Below, one piece after another: positions 53,694 to 62,858 of a DNA stretch of 64,000 nt. Made by a program: the position numbers and the translations under genes. The notes beneath the pieces are model-generated. The model was not told the origin of the DNA. It saw only the letters and a program-made list of their open reading frames with translations, and did no database searches. Position 1 is the first letter of the stretch. Every line of letters begins with the position of its first letter. Where the stretch lies: contig JAQNCT010000008.1 in NCBI GenBank assembly GCA_029077825.1, positions 1-64,000 on the forward strand, read 5' to 3'. This DNA is from Acidocella sp. GTDB lineage: Bacteria; Pseudomonadota; Alphaproteobacteria; Acetobacterales; Acetobacteraceae.

Positions 53694-54862
53694 AGCGCTT
53701 TTTGGCCCTGCTGTCGCTGTTGCCGCATCTGGCGTTGGCGGATGCAACGCGGGTTGTGGTGCCGATCACCGAGGTGGTTCTGCCGAATGGTGATTTGCGC
53801 TACAGCGTGCCGGTGAGCGTAGGGCGTGGGAGCGTGGGGCGTGTGAGCGTGGGTGGCGCCGCGTCGTTTCCAGCACTGCTGGACACGGGGTCAACCGGCC
53901 TCAAAGTATTTCGCGCGATGGTGCCCGCACAGAATTATCAGGATTCTCATATTGCCAGCGCCTCGTCGTTCAGCGCGGGCGATAGGCTCACCGGCACCAT
54001 TGGCACCGCGCAGCTTAACATCGGCGGTGCCAGCACGGATGCGCCGGTGCGCTTTGAATTGGTGGATCAGGCCGCGTGCATGGATTTCCGGCCCCGCTGC
54101 GGGGCCGCAACGCTGCCGGCGCGCGATTATGGCATTGGTGGCGATGGTATCGCGGGCCAGGGGTTTCAGGCGATTCTTGGCATCAGCCTGCAAACAGCGA
54201 GCGACAGCGAAAATCCGTTAGTCCATATCGGGGCAAAACGCTGGCTGATTGAACTGCCCGAGCCGAATCAGCATCAAACCGGGGCGTTGATTATTAACCC
54301 GGATGATAATGATGTGCATAACGCGCAGAGTTTTCAACTGGCGCACAGCGGCAGCGGCTGGCTGGATGTGCTGCCGGGATGTTTGAATAATTTAAGCACC
54401 ACCCAGCGGGTTTGTGGACCGACGATTCTTGATACCGGCTCACCGGGGATGATTGTGTATATTCCCAATGCGCTAAACGCGACGCTGTGGAACGTGGGGG
54501 AAAATGCGTCATTGGGTTTTTCAGCCGCCAATCAGGCAAGCACTAATCAGGCAAACCTGACGATGCCGTTTAAAATTGACCAAAGCCCAGGGACGGGTTT
54601 GTTGCAGCAGGCCGCTGATACTCAGCAGAGCTATATCCTCAGCGGGTTTTTACCGTTTTTTTATGATGACGTGCTGTATGATGCTGCAATGGGTCGTATC
54701 GCCCTGCAACCCAGGCCGGATGCCCCGAATCCGGCGGCCAGCACCATGGCGCCGCCGATGAGCGTGAACAGCGCAATTGAGGTGATTGAGATGAACGCGC
54801 CGGGTGCCATTGCGCAGGCCGCACCGAATGGCATGCCAGTGGTGATTACACCGAGCCAGTGA
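53690..54862 (+). CDS. Secreted aspartic-protease-like protein with two DTG motifs
   Basis: 390 residues from ATG 53690, overlapping the AmpG-like stop. Signal peptide KRFLALLSLLPHLALADA. Two pepsin/retropepsin-type catalytic motifs stand about 180 residues apart: FPALLDTGSTGLKVF and PTILDTGSPGMIVYI. In between, GDGIAGQGFQAILGISLQ resembles the flap/lobe boundary of pepsin-like folds. The closing Pro/Ala segment is low-complexity. It may be a bacterial aspartyl protease or a DUF3443-like protein. No pro-segment is evident. Substrate unknown. Confidence 0.7.
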   Translation: MKRFLALLSLLPHLALADATRVVVPITEVVLPNGDLRYSVPVSVGRGSVGRVSVGGAASFPALLDTGSTGLKVFRAMVPAQNYQDSHIASASSFSAGDRLTGTIGTAQLNIGGASTDAPVRFELVDQAACMDFRPRCGAATLPARDYGIGGDGIAGQGFQAILGISLQTASDSENPLVHIGAKRWLIELPEPNQHQTGALIINPDDNDVHNAQSFQLAHSGSGWLDVLPGCLNNLSTTQRVCGPTILDTGSPGMIVYIPNALNATLWNVGENASLGFSAANQASTNQANLTMPFKIDQSPGTGLLQQAADTQQSYILSGFLPFFYDDVLYDAAMGRIALQPRPDAPNPAASTMAPPMSVNSAIEVIEMNAPGAIAQAAPNGMPVVITPSQ

Positions 54863-54879
54863 ACGCTGTGCTGGTGTTA

Positions 54880-54960
54880 TAGGCGCGCGGGGGGTGGGAG
54901 AAGGTTCCCGCCTGCGCGGGAATGACGGGAAAGGGCGCGGAAATGACGGGTGGGGATGTG
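54880..54960 (+). repeat. REP-like intergenic repeat
   Basis: The unit CCCGCCTGCGCGGGAATGAC, a small CCCGC/GCGGG hairpin with a GGGATGAC-type tail, lies here next to partial copies (GGAAATGACGGG). The same unit, GTCCCCGCCTGCGCGGGGAT, occurs at 63.55 and 63.69 kb. Probably a dispersed repetitive extragenic palindrome. Confidence 0.65.
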
Positions 54961-54991
54961 GGAAGGCGGGGGTGCGCCTAGGGCGTGGGGG

Positions 54992-56875
54992 TTATTCCTC
55001 GGCGTCTTCAAACACCACGCCGGGGTGGAAATGCGCGTAAATGGTGCGGGCGGTGGTTTTGTTGATGCCGCTGACAGCTTCCAGTGCTTTTAGCCCGGCG
55101 GCTTTAACGCCGCGGGCGGAGCCAAAATGATTCAGCAAGGCTTTTTTGCGGGCTGGGCCAATGCCCTCAACATCATCAAGCTCGCTGAGTGTAATTTTTT
55201 TAGAGCGCGCGTTGCGGTGGGTGGTGATCGCGAAGCGGTGGGCTTCATCACGCAGGCGCTGCAAAAAATACAGCACCGGGTCACGCGGGGGCAGTTGGAA
55301 GGGCGGCTGGCCATGGCTGTGGAACCATTCGCGCCCGGCGTCACGGTCAGGGCCTTTGGCAATGGCCACCAGCGGGATATCAGCCAGACCAAGGTCTGCC
55401 ATAACGGTGCTCACCGCCGAGAGTTGGCCTGCGCCACCGTCAATTAAAATTAAAGACGGCCAGGTGTCATCAGTGCGTTCAGGGTTTTCAGCCAGCGCGC
55501 GTGCGAAGCGGCGTTGCAGCACTTCACGCATCATGGCGAAATCATCGCCCGGTGTAATTACCGTTTTGATGGCGAATTTGCGGTAGGCGGATTTGATGAA
55601 GCCTTCCGGCCCGGCGGCCACCATAACACCATAGGCCGAGGTGCCCATGATGTGGGAATTATCATAGGTTTCAATCCGCGCTGGTGGTTCGGGCAAATTA
55701 AAAACCTCCATCACGGCGGCGAGCAATTTGCCCTGCCCGGCGGTTTCGGCCAGCTTGCGCTCCAGCGCCTCACGCGCGTTGGTTGCGGCATGTTGCACCA
55801 CGTCATGTTTTTCACCGCGCTTGGGCACCAGGAGCGTTATTTTATGTTCGGCCTTTAAGGATAACGCCTCAGCCAGCAATTCAGCATCTTCGGGTTCGTG
55901 GCTGAGCAGCAGCATGGGCGGGGGTGGTTTGTCATCATAGAATTGCGCAATGAAGGCTGCCATCACCTGCGGGGCTTCCTCACCCTTGCCGTGCGCCGGA
56001 AACACACTGCGGTTGCCATTGTTGCGGCCACCGCGAATGAAGAACACCTGCACGCAGGATTGCCCAGCTTCCTGGTGCAGCGCAATCACATCGGCATCGG
56101 TGAGGCTGGCCGGGTTGATGACATCTGACCCTTGGATGTAGGTGAGGCCGCGAATACGGTCGCGGATGGCGCCGGCGCGTTCAAATTCAAGTTTTTCGGC
56201 GGCCTGTTCCATTTCAGTGGCCAGTTCTTTTTGCACCGCGCCGGATTTTCCTGACAGGAATGTTTTGGCTTGGTTGACCAGCAAAGCGTAGCCATCCTCT
56301 GAGATGCGGCCAACGCACGGGGCCGAGCAGCGTTTGATTTGATACAGCAGGCAAGGGCGGGCCCGGTTGGCGAAAATTGTGTCAGCACAGCTGCGCAGCA
56401 GGAAAACCCGCTGGATGGCCTGCACGGTTTGATTAACCGACCAGGTAGAGGCAAACGGCCCCCAATAGCTGGCTTTGCGAACCCGCGCCCCGCGATGCTT
56501 GGTGATTTGCGGGTAGGGGTTATCCTCGGTCAGCATCAGCCAGGAATATGATTTATCGTCGCGTAACAGGATGTTGTAGCGCGGCTTGAGGCGTTTGATC
56601 AGGTTGGCTTCCAGCAACAGCGCCTCAGCCTCAGTGTGGGTGGTCAAAATCTCCATGCTGGCGGTGTCGGCCACCATCCGGCGCAGACGCTCCGGCAAGC
56701 GTGCAACCTGGGTGTAAGATACCACCCGTTTTTTGAGATTTTTGGCTTTGCCGACGTAAAGCGCATCACCCTTAGTATCGAGCATACGATAAACGCCGGG
56801 GTTGGCCGGCATCGTTTCCAGAGCGGTTACAATAATCGAAACGCCTTTAACGGGGGGAATGTTATCCACGGTCAA
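54992..56875 (-). CDS. uvrC: Excinuclease ABC subunit C
   Basis: 627 residues. GIY-YIG nuclease domain at the N-terminus ([20 protein letters not shown]), a UVR motif ([20 protein letters not shown]), the C-terminal endonuclease half ([20 protein letters not shown]) and a helix-hairpin-helix pair ([37 protein letters not shown]). It makes both incisions in nucleotide excision repair. Complete. Confidence 0.96.
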   Translation of the reverse strand: MTVDNIPPVKGVSIIVTALETMPANPGVYRMLDTKGDALYVGKAKNLKKRVVSYTQVARLPERLRRMVADTASMEILTTHTEAEALLLEANLIKRLKPRYNILLRDDKSYSWLMLTEDNPYPQITKHRGARVRKASYWGPFASTWSVNQTVQAIQRVFLLRSCADTIFANRARPCLLYQIKRCSAPCVGRISEDGYALLVNQAKTFLSGKSGAVQKELATEMEQAAEKLEFERAGAIRDRIRGLTYIQGSDVINPASLTDADVIALHQEAGQSCVQVFFIRGGRNNGNRSVFPAHGKGEEAPQVMAAFIAQFYDDKPPPPMLLLSHEPEDAELLAEALSLKAEHKITLLVPKRGEKHDVVQHAATNAREALERKLAETAGQGKLLAAVMEVFNLPEPPARIETYDNSHIMGTSAYGVMVAAGPEGFIKSAYRKFAIKTVITPGDDFAMMREVLQRRFARALAENPERTDDTWPSLILIDGGAGQLSAVSTVMADLGLADIPLVAIAKGPDRDAGREWFHSHGQPPFQLPPRDPVLYFLQRLRDEAHRFAITTHRNARSKKITLSELDDVEGIGPARKKALLNHFGSARGVKAAGLKALEAVSGINKTTARTIYAHFHPGVVFEDAEE

Positions 56876-57086
56876 GCGGTTTTATCTGTGGATAAGTCTG
56901 TGGAGAAGAGCAAACCATGCAGCTTAACACAAAGCTTCCAGCTTCTGGAACGGAAGTGAAATATGTTCGGTAACTTTCAGTTAACATGCTGATTTTATTT
57001 AATATATTTATAAGCGGGCTGTCACAATTATGTTAAGATTAACCGATAAGCCCTTTTGATACAGATGAATTTTTTATGGTGGAAAA

Positions 57087-57497
57087 CTAACAATTACGCC
57101 GCTCAACTTCAACGCCTGCCGATGCTGCATCTGCAAAAACATCCAGTTTTTCAACCCTGACGCGCACTAGCACAACCCTGGGGTCCGTGAGGCATGACTC
57201 AGCGAGCCGCTCTGCCAAAGTTTCCACCAATTGCACGTGACCGGCAGCCACAATGGCACGCGTGCGGTTTACGATGGCTTCATAGTCCACCACCCTGGCC
57301 AGATCATCGCGCCCAATCGCAGGGCGAGAGAGTTTTTCCTCGGTATCGTCAATAATGGCGAGATCCAGGTTGATGCGAATGCGCTGGGTGGCGTCATGCT
57401 CATGCTTATAAACGCCGATCGAGGCGTTCAGCACCAGGTCACGGATGAACATGTGGCGCGTGGCGCGGGTGGCGTCGGCGAGGCGGGATTGTTCCAT
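57087..57497 (-). CDS. folB: Dihydroneopterin aldolase
   Basis: 136 residues from ATG 57497; a longer frame upstream lacks support. MFIRDLVLNASIGVYKHEHD, QRIRINLDLAIIDD, then VVDYEAIVNRTRAIVAAGHV and QLVETLAERLAESCL with the VDY and catalytic Glu blocks of FolB. It makes 6-hydroxymethyl-dihydropterin for folate. More canonical than the folB-like gene at 3.2 kb, so this is probably the housekeeping enzyme. Confidence 0.88.
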   Translation of the reverse strand: MEQSRLADATRATRHMFIRDLVLNASIGVYKHEHDATQRIRINLDLAIIDDTEEKLSRPAIGRDDLARVVDYEAIVNRTRAIVAAGHVQLVETLAERLAESCLTDPRVVLVRVRVEKLDVFADAASAGVEVERRNC

Positions 57498-57621
57498 ATC
57501 GCAAACTTGTGCGCTGCGCTGCCAGCTTGTGCAACGGGAAAACACTTCACGCCGCGGCATAGCAGCCCATATGTGGCATGCGGCTTGATGTAGCCGCGGG
57601 ATCAACAAGGGAGATTATGTG

Positions 57622-58050
57622 ATGCGTCTTACAAAAATGACGATTCTACCGCTGGCCGCAGCCGCGATGCTGGCTTTTGGCGGCGTGGCGATGGCCAAAA
57701 CCATTAACCTGTCCGGTAACTTTGGCACTGAAGGCAAGGACATATCCGTCCCCTCGGGCTTGGCCGAGGCGACGTTGGACACCAGCACGGATATGCTGAA
57801 ATACTCGATCACGTTCGCGGGTCTGACCGGCCCGGTGCTGGCAGCGCATTTTCATGGTCCGGCAGGGGCTGGTGAATCCGCCAAGGTGTTGATCCCAATC
57901 CCCGGCCCGTATGTCAGCGGCATGACTGGCAGCGTGAAGGTGACCAAGGCCCAGGAGAAAATTCTGGAGGCCGGAAAAACCTATGTGAATCTGCACACCA
58001 AGGCGGGCCCCGGCGGCGAAGCGCGGGCGCAGATGCTGGTGACGAAGTAA
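57622..58050 (+). CDS. CHRD-domain secreted protein
   Basis: 142 residues from ATG 57622 with AAGGGAG upstream. Signal peptide ILPLAAAAMLAFGGVAMA. The CHRD fold is seen in AEATLDTSTDMLKYSITFAG, LTGPVLAAHFHGPAGAGESA (the HFHGPA motif) and AGKTYVNLHTKAGPGGEARA (the NLHT...GGE.R motif). The family may bind metal or act at the cell surface. It leads a cluster of copper/cytochrome-oxidase maturation genes. Confidence 0.88.
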   Translation: MRLTKMTILPLAAAAMLAFGGVAMAKTINLSGNFGTEGKDISVPSGLAEATLDTSTDMLKYSITFAGLTGPVLAAHFHGPAGAGESAKVLIPIPGPYVSGMTGSVKVTKAQEKILEAGKTYVNLHTKAGPGGEARAQMLVTK

Positions 58051-58100
58051 CCTGAGATAAGGGTGACGAAGTAACCTAAGCCAAGGGTGACGAAGTAACC
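58038..58100 (+). repeat. Three direct repeats, 24-bp period
   Basis: GGTGACGAAGTAACC occurs at 58038-58052, 58062-58076 and 58086-58100. The first copy spans the stop codon of the CHRD gene; the other two lie in the gap before the SCO1 gene. It looks like tandem duplication of the gene's 3' end. Confidence 0.85.
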
Positions 58101-58171
58101 TTCCCACGGGATAAGGTTTGGTCTATGGGAGCGGTACGGTGGTTTTCGTGCCGCTGCCATAGGAGTTTTCG

Positions 58172-58789
58172 ATGGCTGGTTTGACAAGACGGCAGGGGTT
58201 GGTGTGGGTGGCTACGCTGTGGCCAGCCGGGCTTGCCTGGGCTGATGATGGTCCGGCCTACGCGGACATCGCCGGGGAACTACCGAATTTGCAGTTTGAG
58301 ATGATTTTGGCCTCCAGCGGTGCGCCAGTGACGGCGGCGGACTTTGCCGGGCATCCAGTCATTCTATATTTTGGTTTTACCCGCTGCACGGATACCTGCC
58401 CGCTGACGATGGAAAACGCCGCCAAATTGGTGCGCAAAATGGGGGCTGACGGGCAGCAATTGCGGGTGCTGTTCGTGACCATCGACCCGGCTTACGATAC
58501 GCCGGCGGTGTTGAAAAAATACCTGGAGAATTTTGGCGTAGCACCGGTGTTTGACGGTTTGCACGGCACCATCGCGCAGCTTGCGGCGCTGGCAAAACGT
58601 TACGGTGTTGAATATACCGCTGTAACGAGCGCTGATGCGCCGGACCCGGTGTCGGGAATTACCCATAGCGATGCGGTTTATGGATTTGGACCATCTGGCA
58701 AGGCGCGTTATATTTTGGGCACACTGGCGCAGGGCAAGGCGAATATTGATCTGGTGGCAGGCTTGATGAAACCATTGCTAAAAACATGA
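58172..58789 (+). CDS. SCO1/SenC-family copper chaperone, copy 1
   Basis: 205 residues. N-terminal signal (RRQGLVWVATLWPAGLAWA). Thioredoxin-like fold with the copper site CxxxC in ILYFGFTRCTDTCPLTM and the distal His in GITHSDAVYGFG. SCO proteins deliver copper to, or reduce the cysteines of, the CuA site of cytochrome c oxidase. Its stop overlaps the start of the PCu(A)C gene by 4 bp, so the two are coupled. Confidence 0.92.
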   Translation: MAGLTRRQGLVWVATLWPAGLAWADDGPAYADIAGELPNLQFEMILASSGAPVTAADFAGHPVILYFGFTRCTDTCPLTMENAAKLVRKMGADGQQLRVLFVTIDPAYDTPAVLKKYLENFGVAPVFDGLHGTIAQLAALAKRYGVEYTAVTSADAPDPVSGITHSDAVYGFGPSGKARYILGTLAQGKANIDLVAGLMKPLLKT

Positions 58790-59208
58790 GATTTTTTCTG
58801 GTTGTTTTTTGGTTGTTGCCGTTAATGGCGCAAGCCGCCACGCCGGAATTGATCGTGGTGAAACCCTGGATGCGCTATCTGCTGGCGAGCATCCCGGCGG
58901 CGGGCTATATGGAGCTGCAAAATCCGGGTGCTGCGGATGTGGTGATTACTGGTGCGGCCTCATCCGCCTGTGGCATGTTGATGCTGCACAAAAGCTCTGA
59001 CACCAGCGGCATGGCGATGATGATGGATGTGCAGAGCATCACGGTGCCGGCGCATGGCAGCGTGACATTGGCGCCTGGCGGTTATCATTTGATGTGCATG
59101 CAGCCGGCTATGAAACCAGGTGACAAGGTGGCGTTGACACTAAGCTTGCAGAATGGCGGCACGGTAGCGGCGGTGCTGCCGGTGTATGGGGCGCAAAACG
59201 CACCATGA
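58786..59208 (+). CDS. PCu(A)C-family periplasmic copper chaperone
   Basis: 140 residues. Signal peptide FFLVVFWLLPLMAQA. The copper ligands of the family, H(M)X10MX21HXM-type, are represented by GMLMLHKSSDTSGMAMMMDV and PGGYHLMCMQPAMKPGDKVA. It passes Cu(I) to SCO or to the CuA subunit. Start ATGA-coupled to SCO1, end ATGA-coupled to the cytochrome gene. Confidence 0.9.
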   Translation: MRFFLVVFWLLPLMAQAATPELIVVKPWMRYLLASIPAAGYMELQNPGAADVVITGAASSACGMLMLHKSSDTSGMAMMMDVQSITVPAHGSVTLAPGGYHLMCMQPAMKPGDKVALTLSLQNGGTVAAVLPVYGAQNAP

Positions 59209-59531
59209 AATTAAAGGCGTGGATGGCCGTTGTCGCGGCCATCATGGTTATAGCTCCGGCATTTGCTGAACCCCCTGACGGCAAGCAGATATTTTTGCAC
59301 GGCAATGGCGCGGGCGCGATGCCGTGCGCGGCCTGTCACGGGGTGGATGCGCGTGGCAATACATCCATCGGTGCGCCAAAACTGGCGGGTCTTCCGGTAG
59401 GGGTTATCGAGTCCGCGCTGGCGCAATTTGCTCATGGTGGCGGTGGCAATGCCTCGATGCAATATATCGCGCAGGCACTCAACCCGGCTGAAACCGATGC
59501 CGTGGCAAGTTATCTAGCTAACTTGAAGTAA
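59205..59531 (+). CDS. Small c-type cytochrome (class I)
   Basis: 108 residues. Signal peptide AWMAVVAAIMVIAPAFA. One haem site CAACHG (residues about 44-49) and the axial Met in the C-terminal part. Coupled by 4 bp to the PCu(A)C gene, so it probably serves as a periplasmic electron carrier with the same oxidase. Its 3' end overlaps the convergent second SCO1 gene by 14 bp. Confidence 0.88.
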   Translation: MKLKAWMAVVAAIMVIAPAFAEPPDGKQIFLHGNGAGAMPCAACHGVDARGNTSIGAPKLAGLPVGVIESALAQFAHGGGGNASMQYIAQALNPAETDAVASYLANLK

Positions 59532-60177
59532 GAGTCTCCAGCCAGCTCAGCAGCGAGATATGCGGGTTCTGGTTGATGACATCGCGCAAATCATCGGTGA
59601 TGCCCGCAATATCAGGTTTGTCGGTGTCGAGTCCTGAAATCAGGAATTGCGCGTCACCCTTGGTGTTGAACACGTAGACGGCGGCTGAATGCGTAACCTG
59701 ATACGACGTGGTGGCGGTGGGTTTAATAACTGAGAATACCACGCGGTAGCGCCGTGCCAGGGCGAATAACTGGTCAGGCGTGCCGCGCAACCCCTGCACG
59801 TTGGGGCCAAACAAAGCCACATATTGCGCCAATGTGGCGGGTGCATCACGGTCTGGGTCGACGGTGACGAACAGGACCGTGACATCCTTAGCCAGAGGCC
59901 CGAGCTGCTTGAGGATTTTATCGATATTGCCGAGCGTGAACGGGCAGACATCCGGGCAGTTGGTATAGCCAAAATACAGCAGCGTAACCTTGCCCTGGAA
60001 GTTGGCGGCGGTGACCGGCTGGTTGGTACTAACATCCTGCATTGCAAGCGCCAGCGGCGGCACCAGCCCTTGCACGCTGACATCCTGGTCTGACAGGTTT
60101 TTATGGCAGGCGGACAGCAGCAGCAAAGCTGCGGCGGCGGCAAGGCTGGTAAGGCCAGAGCGGAAAGAGACATTCAT
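59518..60177 (-). CDS. SCO1/SenC-family copper chaperone, copy 2
   Basis: 219 residues. N-terminal signal with a lipobox-like LLLLSACHK, so probably a lipoprotein. CxxxC in LLYFGYTNCPDVCPFTL and His in QVTHSAAVYVFN. Same role as the other SCO1 but on the opposite strand and convergent with the cytochrome gene. The two copies are clearly diverged, suggesting different oxidases or different steps. Confidence 0.9.
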   Translation of the reverse strand: MNVSFRSGLTSLAAAAALLLLSACHKNLSDQDVSVQGLVPPLALAMQDVSTNQPVTAANFQGKVTLLYFGYTNCPDVCPFTLGNIDKILKQLGPLAKDVTVLFVTVDPDRDAPATLAQYVALFGPNVQGLRGTPDQLFALARRYRVVFSVIKPTATTSYQVTHSAAVYVFNTKGDAQFLISGLDTDKPDIAGITDDLRDVINQNPHISLLSWLETLTSS

Positions 60178-60198
60178 GGCCGTGATATCGGCTGGGTT

Positions 60199-61461
60199 TT
60201 AGTCTTGTGCAAGCGGCTCGGCTTCTGGTGAGTCTAGCCCCAGCATGGCTTCGGCGGGGCCGGCTTCTACCATCTCAACCGTGCGCAGCACTTTGTTAAC
60301 AGCGCGGGTGCGGGTGCGGGCGCGTTCAATGTTCGAGGACATGGCGGAGGCATTGGCGGCCAGTTTACCGAGAATATCATCCATTTTGGTCATCTCGGTA
60401 CGGGTAGCACCCAGCAGCTTGCCAATTTCACCGGCGCGTTTTTCCAAATCCAGCGTGATATGGCCAAGATGGATGGTTTGCAGCATGGCCGGCAGCAAGG
60501 TTGGCCCCAGGATGATCACTTTTTCGCGCACCCGAATTTCATCAATCAGGTTAGGGATGCGGGCAACCTCAGCGAACAAGCCATCAGAGGGCAGATACAT
60601 CACGCCAAAATCCACGGTGTGGGGCGGGCAGATGTATTTTTCGCGGATTTTTTTGGCCTCCAGCCGGATGCGGATGGCGATGTTGTCGCGGGCGGCGCGT
60701 TCAGCATCAAGGTCAGCGGTTTCGGCGGCGTTGAGCAAACGCTCATAATCCTCAGTGGGGAATTTACTGTCCACCGCCAACCAGAGCAGGCTGCGCGCCG
60801 GCATGCGGATGGCAAAATCCACCCGCTCACGCGCGCCCTCCTGGAGCACGAAGTTACGCTCAAACGCGCCCGGTGGCAGCACCTGTTCCAGCATCGCGCC
60901 CAACTGCGCCTCACCCCAGCCGCCACGGGTTTTAACGTTCGAAAAAATCCGCTTGAGGTCACCGATTTGGGCGGCGGCTGATTGCACCTCACCCATGGCT
61001 TGCTGCACCTGCGCGAATTGTTCCAGCACGCGTGAGAAGCTGTTGGTCATCTGCTGTTCTACCGCCTCATGGAGCTTTTCATTGACGGAGGTTTGAATGG
61101 TGGTCAGGCGGGTTTCCAGCAGGGTGAGGGTTTTTTGGTTATCCTCAGCGGCTTGTTTGCGCAATTGCTCAGTGGTGGTGGCCACCGCCTGCACGGCGGT
61201 GTTGATCTGCTCAAACGCCTTTGAGAGCGCGTCAGTGGTGCCAGCCTGAATGGCGGCGGCAAGGCGGCCCTCCATCGCGGCCAGGATGACGCGCGTGGTC
61301 TCGGCTTCGGCGCGGTTGGCGGCCAGATTCTGCTCCAGCAGCAGGCGCAGCTTTTCAGGAGATTTTTCAGCGGCACGCCAGCCGGCCCAGGCGATAACCG
61401 CCACCAATAAAACCGCCGCAATCATCAACGCAAGTAGTAAAATCTCAGGGCTCATCCCCAT
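60199..61461 (-). CDS. rmuC: RmuC-family DNA recombination protein
   Basis: 420 residues. N-terminal membrane segment (ILLLALMIAAVLLVAVIAWA), a long coiled coil over about residues 30-165, then the RmuC nuclease-like domain: FSNVKTRGGWGEAQLGAMLE, VDFAIRMPARSLLWLAVDSK, FGVMYLPSDGLFAEVARIPN. RmuC limits certain inversions and recombination at repeats in E. coli. Its last codons lie 21 bp from the second SCO1 gene start. Confidence 0.92.
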   Translation of the reverse strand: MGMSPEILLLALMIAAVLLVAVIAWAGWRAAEKSPEKLRLLLEQNLAANRAEAETTRVILAAMEGRLAAAIQAGTTDALSKAFEQINTAVQAVATTTEQLRKQAAEDNQKTLTLLETRLTTIQTSVNEKLHEAVEQQMTNSFSRVLEQFAQVQQAMGEVQSAAAQIGDLKRIFSNVKTRGGWGEAQLGAMLEQVLPPGAFERNFVLQEGARERVDFAIRMPARSLLWLAVDSKFPTEDYERLLNAAETADLDAERAARDNIAIRIRLEAKKIREKYICPPHTVDFGVMYLPSDGLFAEVARIPNLIDEIRVREKVIILGPTLLPAMLQTIHLGHITLDLEKRAGEIGKLLGATRTEMTKMDDILGKLAANASAMSSNIERARTRTRAVNKVLRTVEMVEAGPAEAMLGLDSPEAEPLAQD

Positions 61462-61500
61462 ATCCTAACCACAAAGCCGCCGTGCCGCGAGGGAGAGACG

Positions 61501-61953
61501 ATGATCGAGCCGATGTATTTTGAGGATTTTGTCGTCGGTCAGGTGACCGAGGCCGGTCCGATTACCGTGAGTGAAGCCGATATCATTGAGTTTGCGAAGC
61601 AATTCGACCCCCAGCCGATGCATGTTGACCCAATCATGGCGGCGGCGGTAACCGGCGGACTGATCGCCAGCGGCTGGCACACCGCTAGCCTGACCATGCG
61701 GCTGCTGGTCACGGGGCGGCATTATCAGCCGGCACCCGGCACGGTGGGGCTGGGGTTTGAATCGTTGAAATGGCTGAAGCCGGTGCGCCCCGGCGATGTG
61801 TTGCGCTTGCAGGTGACGTTACTGGCGGTCCGCGCCAGCACCAGCAAACCAGGCTGGGGAATTATTACAAATAAAATGATAACGCTGAACCAGCATGCTG
61901 AGCCGGTGCAGGAGATGAAAAGCTCGGCTATAGTGCCGATGCGAAACAAATAA
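61501..61953 (+). CDS. MaoC-like hotdog dehydratase
   Basis: 150 residues, hotdog fold. YFEDFVVGQV, then the hydratase motif FDPQPMHVDPIMAAAVTGGL with Asp and His, and IASGWHTASLTMRLLV. Members hydrate enoyl-CoAs or act on related thioesters. No fatty-acid operon is adjacent. Divergent from rmuC with a 39-bp gap. Confidence 0.85.
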   Translation: MIEPMYFEDFVVGQVTEAGPITVSEADIIEFAKQFDPQPMHVDPIMAAAVTGGLIASGWHTASLTMRLLVTGRHYQPAPGTVGLGFESLKWLKPVRPGDVLRLQVTLLAVRASTSKPGWGIITNKMITLNQHAEPVQEMKSSAIVPMRNK

Positions 61954-61964
61954 AGGAATATGTC

Positions 61965-62855
61965 ATGAATAGCGCGGTTGTTGTCATCGCTGTCATCGTC
62001 ATCGCCATCGGGGCGGCGGTGTTTCAAGTGTTTGGTCTTGAAGTGCCCGGGCTTGTGATTATCCTCACTGGCGTGATTTTTGGGCTGACCTTTCGTACCG
62101 CTGCCGAGTGGGAGCGCGCGGTGGTGCTGCGGCTCGGCCGGTTTGCCGGGATTCGTGGGCCGGGGCTGTATTTTTTAATCCCCGCGATTGAGACCGTGTA
62201 CGCAACTGTGGATACCCGCCGCCAAAGTACCCGCATTTCCGCCGAGGATACGCTGACCTCGGATGCGGTTTCAGTGACCATGGATTCAATTATGTTCTGG
62301 CGGGTGCAGGATGTAAAACGCGCCGCTACCGAGTTGACTGATTATCGCGGCATGATTGCGCAGGTGGCACAAACCAGCTTGCGTGAGGTGATCAGCTCGA
62401 CGACGTTGAATAACATTCTCTCGGAACGCGAAGCCATGGATGCGACGTTGCGTGAATATATCACCAAAAAATCCATGGGCTGGGGCATCGGGGAAATTTC
62501 GGTGGAAATTCGAGATGTGAAAATTCCGCCGGAGTTGAACGACGCGATGAGCCGCAATGCCCAGGCCGAGAAGGAAAAACAGGCGCGGGTGACATTGGCG
62601 AGTGCGGAAGTGGCGATTGCCGAACAGATTGCCGCCGCCAGCCAGATTTACCACCAGAACCCAGTGGCGCTGCAAATCCGCCAGATGGGGTTGATTTATG
62701 ACATGAACAAAGACCGTGGTGTGACCATACTGGTGCCAACCGACATGGCCAACGCGCTAGGCGCATCAGTGGCGCTCAACGTGCCGGCGATGAACCAAGG
62801 CACATTGCCCGCATCCGCACCGTTCAGCGGGCTTGGTTCAGTGCCACGGGCTTGA
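61965..62855 (+). CDS. SPFH/stomatin-like (slipin) membrane protein
   Basis: 296 residues from ATG 61965 with AAGGA upstream. Two closely spaced hydrophobic segments at the N-terminus (VVVIAVIVIAIGAAVFQVFG, LEVPGLVIILTGVIFGLTFR). SPFH domain: EWERAVVLRLGRFAGIRGPG, DAVSVTMDSIMFWRVQDVKR, TSLREVISSTTLNNILSERE. A coiled coil and oligomerisation tail follow (RNAQAEKEKQARVTLASAEV). Such proteins form microdomain scaffolds and often pair with NfeD, which is absent here. Confidence 0.9.
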   Translation: MNSAVVVIAVIVIAIGAAVFQVFGLEVPGLVIILTGVIFGLTFRTAAEWERAVVLRLGRFAGIRGPGLYFLIPAIETVYATVDTRRQSTRISAEDTLTSDAVSVTMDSIMFWRVQDVKRAATELTDYRGMIAQVAQTSLREVISSTTLNNILSEREAMDATLREYITKKSMGWGIGEISVEIRDVKIPPELNDAMSRNAQAEKEKQARVTLASAEVAIAEQIAAASQIYHQNPVALQIRQMGLIYDMNKDRGVTILVPTDMANALGASVALNVPAMNQGTLPASAPFSGLGSVPRA

Positions 62856-62858
62856 GTA

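Noticed and set aside
58038-58100. 24-bp repeats as a CRISPR array
   Set aside because: Only three units, 9-bp gaps of related sequence and one unit within a coding end; this is tandem duplication.
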